Assembly: GCA_003504035.1 (NCBI GenBank)
Contig: DOBW01000150.1
Location: 1-7,019, forward strand
DNA length: 7,019 bases
Direction of reading: 5' to 3'
Source: Rhodospirillaceae bacterium
GTDB taxonomy: Bacteria > Pseudomonadota > Alphaproteobacteria > UBA9219
The notes under the pieces were generated by a model that was given only the letters and a program-made list of their open reading frames with translations, was not told the DNA's origin and did not search any database. Positions 5,968 to 7,019 of this stretch are shown here, piece by piece. The position numbers were made by a program, and so were the translations under genes. The first letter of the stretch is position 1. Each line of letters opens with the position of its first letter.

Positions 5968-6906
5968 ATGAAAAAGATACTTAGATTGGGCACGAGAAGC
6001 AGTCCCCTCGCAATTATTCAAGCGGAGATAGCAAAAAAAAGTATATTTGAATCTCATTCTGATTTCTCGAAGGAGTGCACCATTGAAATTGTCCCGATGC
6101 GGACCGATGGAGATTGGGACTCTGCTCAAAAAGAGCAAAGTTTTCTTGAGCTTGGCACGAGTAAAAGTCTTTTTACAAAGGAAATTGAGGAAGCTCTTCT
6201 CTCTGGAATTATAGATATAGCCGTTCATTCGATGAAGGATGTGTCCGTGTTGGACAGAGAAGGACTGACTTTTGCGGCAATGTTGAAGCGCGGCGACCCA
6301 AGAGATGCTCTTCTTTCGCCCATTGCCCCTTGTATAGAGGATCTTCCGGCAGGTGCGCGTGTGGGAACATCCAGTCTTCGCCGCCGCGCGCAGGTTTTAG
6401 CGCTCCGTCCTGATCTTAAGGTCATTCCTTTGCGCGGCAACGTTGATACACGTCTTAAAAAACTGGCTGCAGAAGAAGCTGATGCGACTATTTTGGCCGT
6501 AGCCGGTCTTGAGCGCTTGGGGGTTCAAGACCGTATTGCATCAATCTTTGATATTAAGAAAATGTTACCAGCACCTGCTCAGGGAATTCTTGGTCTTCAA
6601 ACACGCGAAGAGGATGAGACAACAAAGAGCTGGATTGCACGCGTTAATCATCAGGAAACTTATTTATGTGCGCGCGCTGAGCGTGCGTTGTTACGTACCT
6701 TGGATGGTTCTTGTCATATACCTATTGCGGCTTTGGCGTTTGTTGAGGGCGAAAAAATATATCTTGATGCGCTTGCTGCAACGCTTGATGGTAAACGCGT
6801 TGTGCGCAAAAAAGGGAAAGGCGTTTCTACAGACGCCGAAGAAATAGGCATTTCTATCGGCGCGGCCATTAAAGCGGAGCTACCAGAAGATTTTTTTAAG
6901 GCATGA
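5968..6906 (+). CDS. hemC: Porphobilinogen deaminase (hydroxymethylbilane synthase)
   Basis: HemC (312 residues, about the usual length) condenses four porphobilinogen molecules into hydroxymethylbilane in the cytoplasm, a central step in haem and other tetrapyrrole synthesis. The N-terminal LRLGTRSSPLA motif is at 5-15. VHSMKDV gives Lys90 and the catalytic Asp91. GTSSLRRRAQ gives the substrate/cofactor-binding arginines 138-139. LRGNVDTRL (155-163) provides further binding residues. The dipyrromethane cofactor is attached to Cys249 in DGSCHIPI. All key residues are present. ATG 5968 has TAGGG (5959-5963) four bases upstream and a likely promoter just before it. The stop TGA overlaps an ATG (ATGA at 6903-6906) where hemD would often start, but that frame closes after 17 codons. 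Confidence 0.97.
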   Translation: MKKILRLGTRSSPLAIIQAEIAKKSIFESHSDFSKECTIEIVPMRTDGDWDSAQKEQSFLELGTSKSLFTKEIEEALLSGIIDIAVHSMKDVSVLDREGLTFAAMLKRGDPRDALLSPIAPCIEDLPAGARVGTSSLRRRAQVLALRPDLKVIPLRGNVDTRLKKLAAEEADATILAVAGLERLGVQDRIASIFDIKKMLPAPAQGILGLQTREEDETTKSWIARVNHQETYLCARAERALLRTLDGSCHIPIAALAFVEGEKIYLDALAATLDGKRVVRKKGKGVSTDAEEIGISIGAAIKAELPEDFFKA

Positions 6907-6956
6907 GCCAGCTTGTTCTTTTAGCATGCCCCTGTTTCTATAGTCATTCCACTTAA
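6903..6956 (+). other. 17-codon ORF overlapping the hemC stop, possible broken hemD start
   Basis: ATG 6903 overlaps the hemC stop as ATGA and reads MSQLVLLACPCFYSHST before TAA 6954-6956. Position and the opening MSQLVLL are reminiscent of alphaproteobacterial uroporphyrinogen-III synthase starts (short hydrophobic strand, then a TRP-like turn). However, the expected Arg is missing and the frame stops. After the stop the same frame stays open to the window end, with an ATG at 6966. It may be a nonsense-interrupted hemD, a chance ORF, or a coupled leader. The remaining bases to 7019 hold nothing I can assign. Confidence 0.15.
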
Positions 6957-7019
6957 GAATTCCCTATGGCTGCAAATCACTTTCCGACAAATTTCGCTTG
7001 CGCACGTACCAAAACGTAC

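Noticed and set aside
6907..7019. C-terminal end of a convergent minus-strand gene entering from the right edge
   Set aside because: All three minus-strand frames are open for a short distance from the edge before a stop, and none gives a recognisable C-terminus, so no frame can be chosen.

Overview
The window looks like chromosomal DNA of an alphaproteobacterium of moderate GC content. Three proteins support this. The SpoU/TrmH-type methyltransferase has the N-terminus (MRGYFGVG) and the VGVELLDEAVDLPSFRHP-like stretch I know from alphaproteobacterial members. MreC, MreD and PBP2 resemble alphaproteobacterial versions, and the DUF2336 family is largely alphaproteobacterial. No order or genus can be assigned by reading alone. 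Fragments resembling the short dispersed palindromes of some alphaproteobacterial genomes (GTCATCCCTGCGAAGGCAGGG type and GATTGCC...CGCAATGAC type) lie in the longest gene-free stretch.

Layout. 31-516 (+): an RNA 2'-O-methyltransferase that ends inside its own intrinsic terminator. 517-953: a 437-base intergenic region with a nested inverted repeat, a second repeat fragment crossed by a 19-codon ORF with a good ribosome binding site, and an AT-rich hairpin. 954-4181 (+): a compact cell-elongation operon, mreC-mreD-mrdA, with an ATGA overlap between the first two genes and a 4-base gap before the third. 4214-5362 (-): a DUF2336 protein, convergent with mrdA across 32 bases. 5363-5525: an AT-rich divergent intergenic region. 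5526-5765 (+): an unrecognised 79-residue low-complexity protein. 5766-5967: a leader with a likely hemC promoter. 5968-6906 (+): hemC, porphobilinogen deaminase. 6907-7019: no assignable gene.

Function. MreC and MreD are membrane parts of the elongasome and PBP2 is its transpeptidase, so the central operon makes lateral wall synthesis machinery for a rod-shaped cell. The usual neighbours mreB (upstream) and rodA (downstream) are not adjacent here. HemC makes hydroxymethylbilane in tetrapyrrole synthesis, and hemD does not follow it recognisably within the window. The methyltransferase modifies RNA and has no evident link to the others.

No clearly novel multi-gene system is visible; most of the window is housekeeping. 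The least explained parts are the divergent DUF2336/79-residue pair, the repeat-rich region upstream of mreC, and the end of the hemC transcript.
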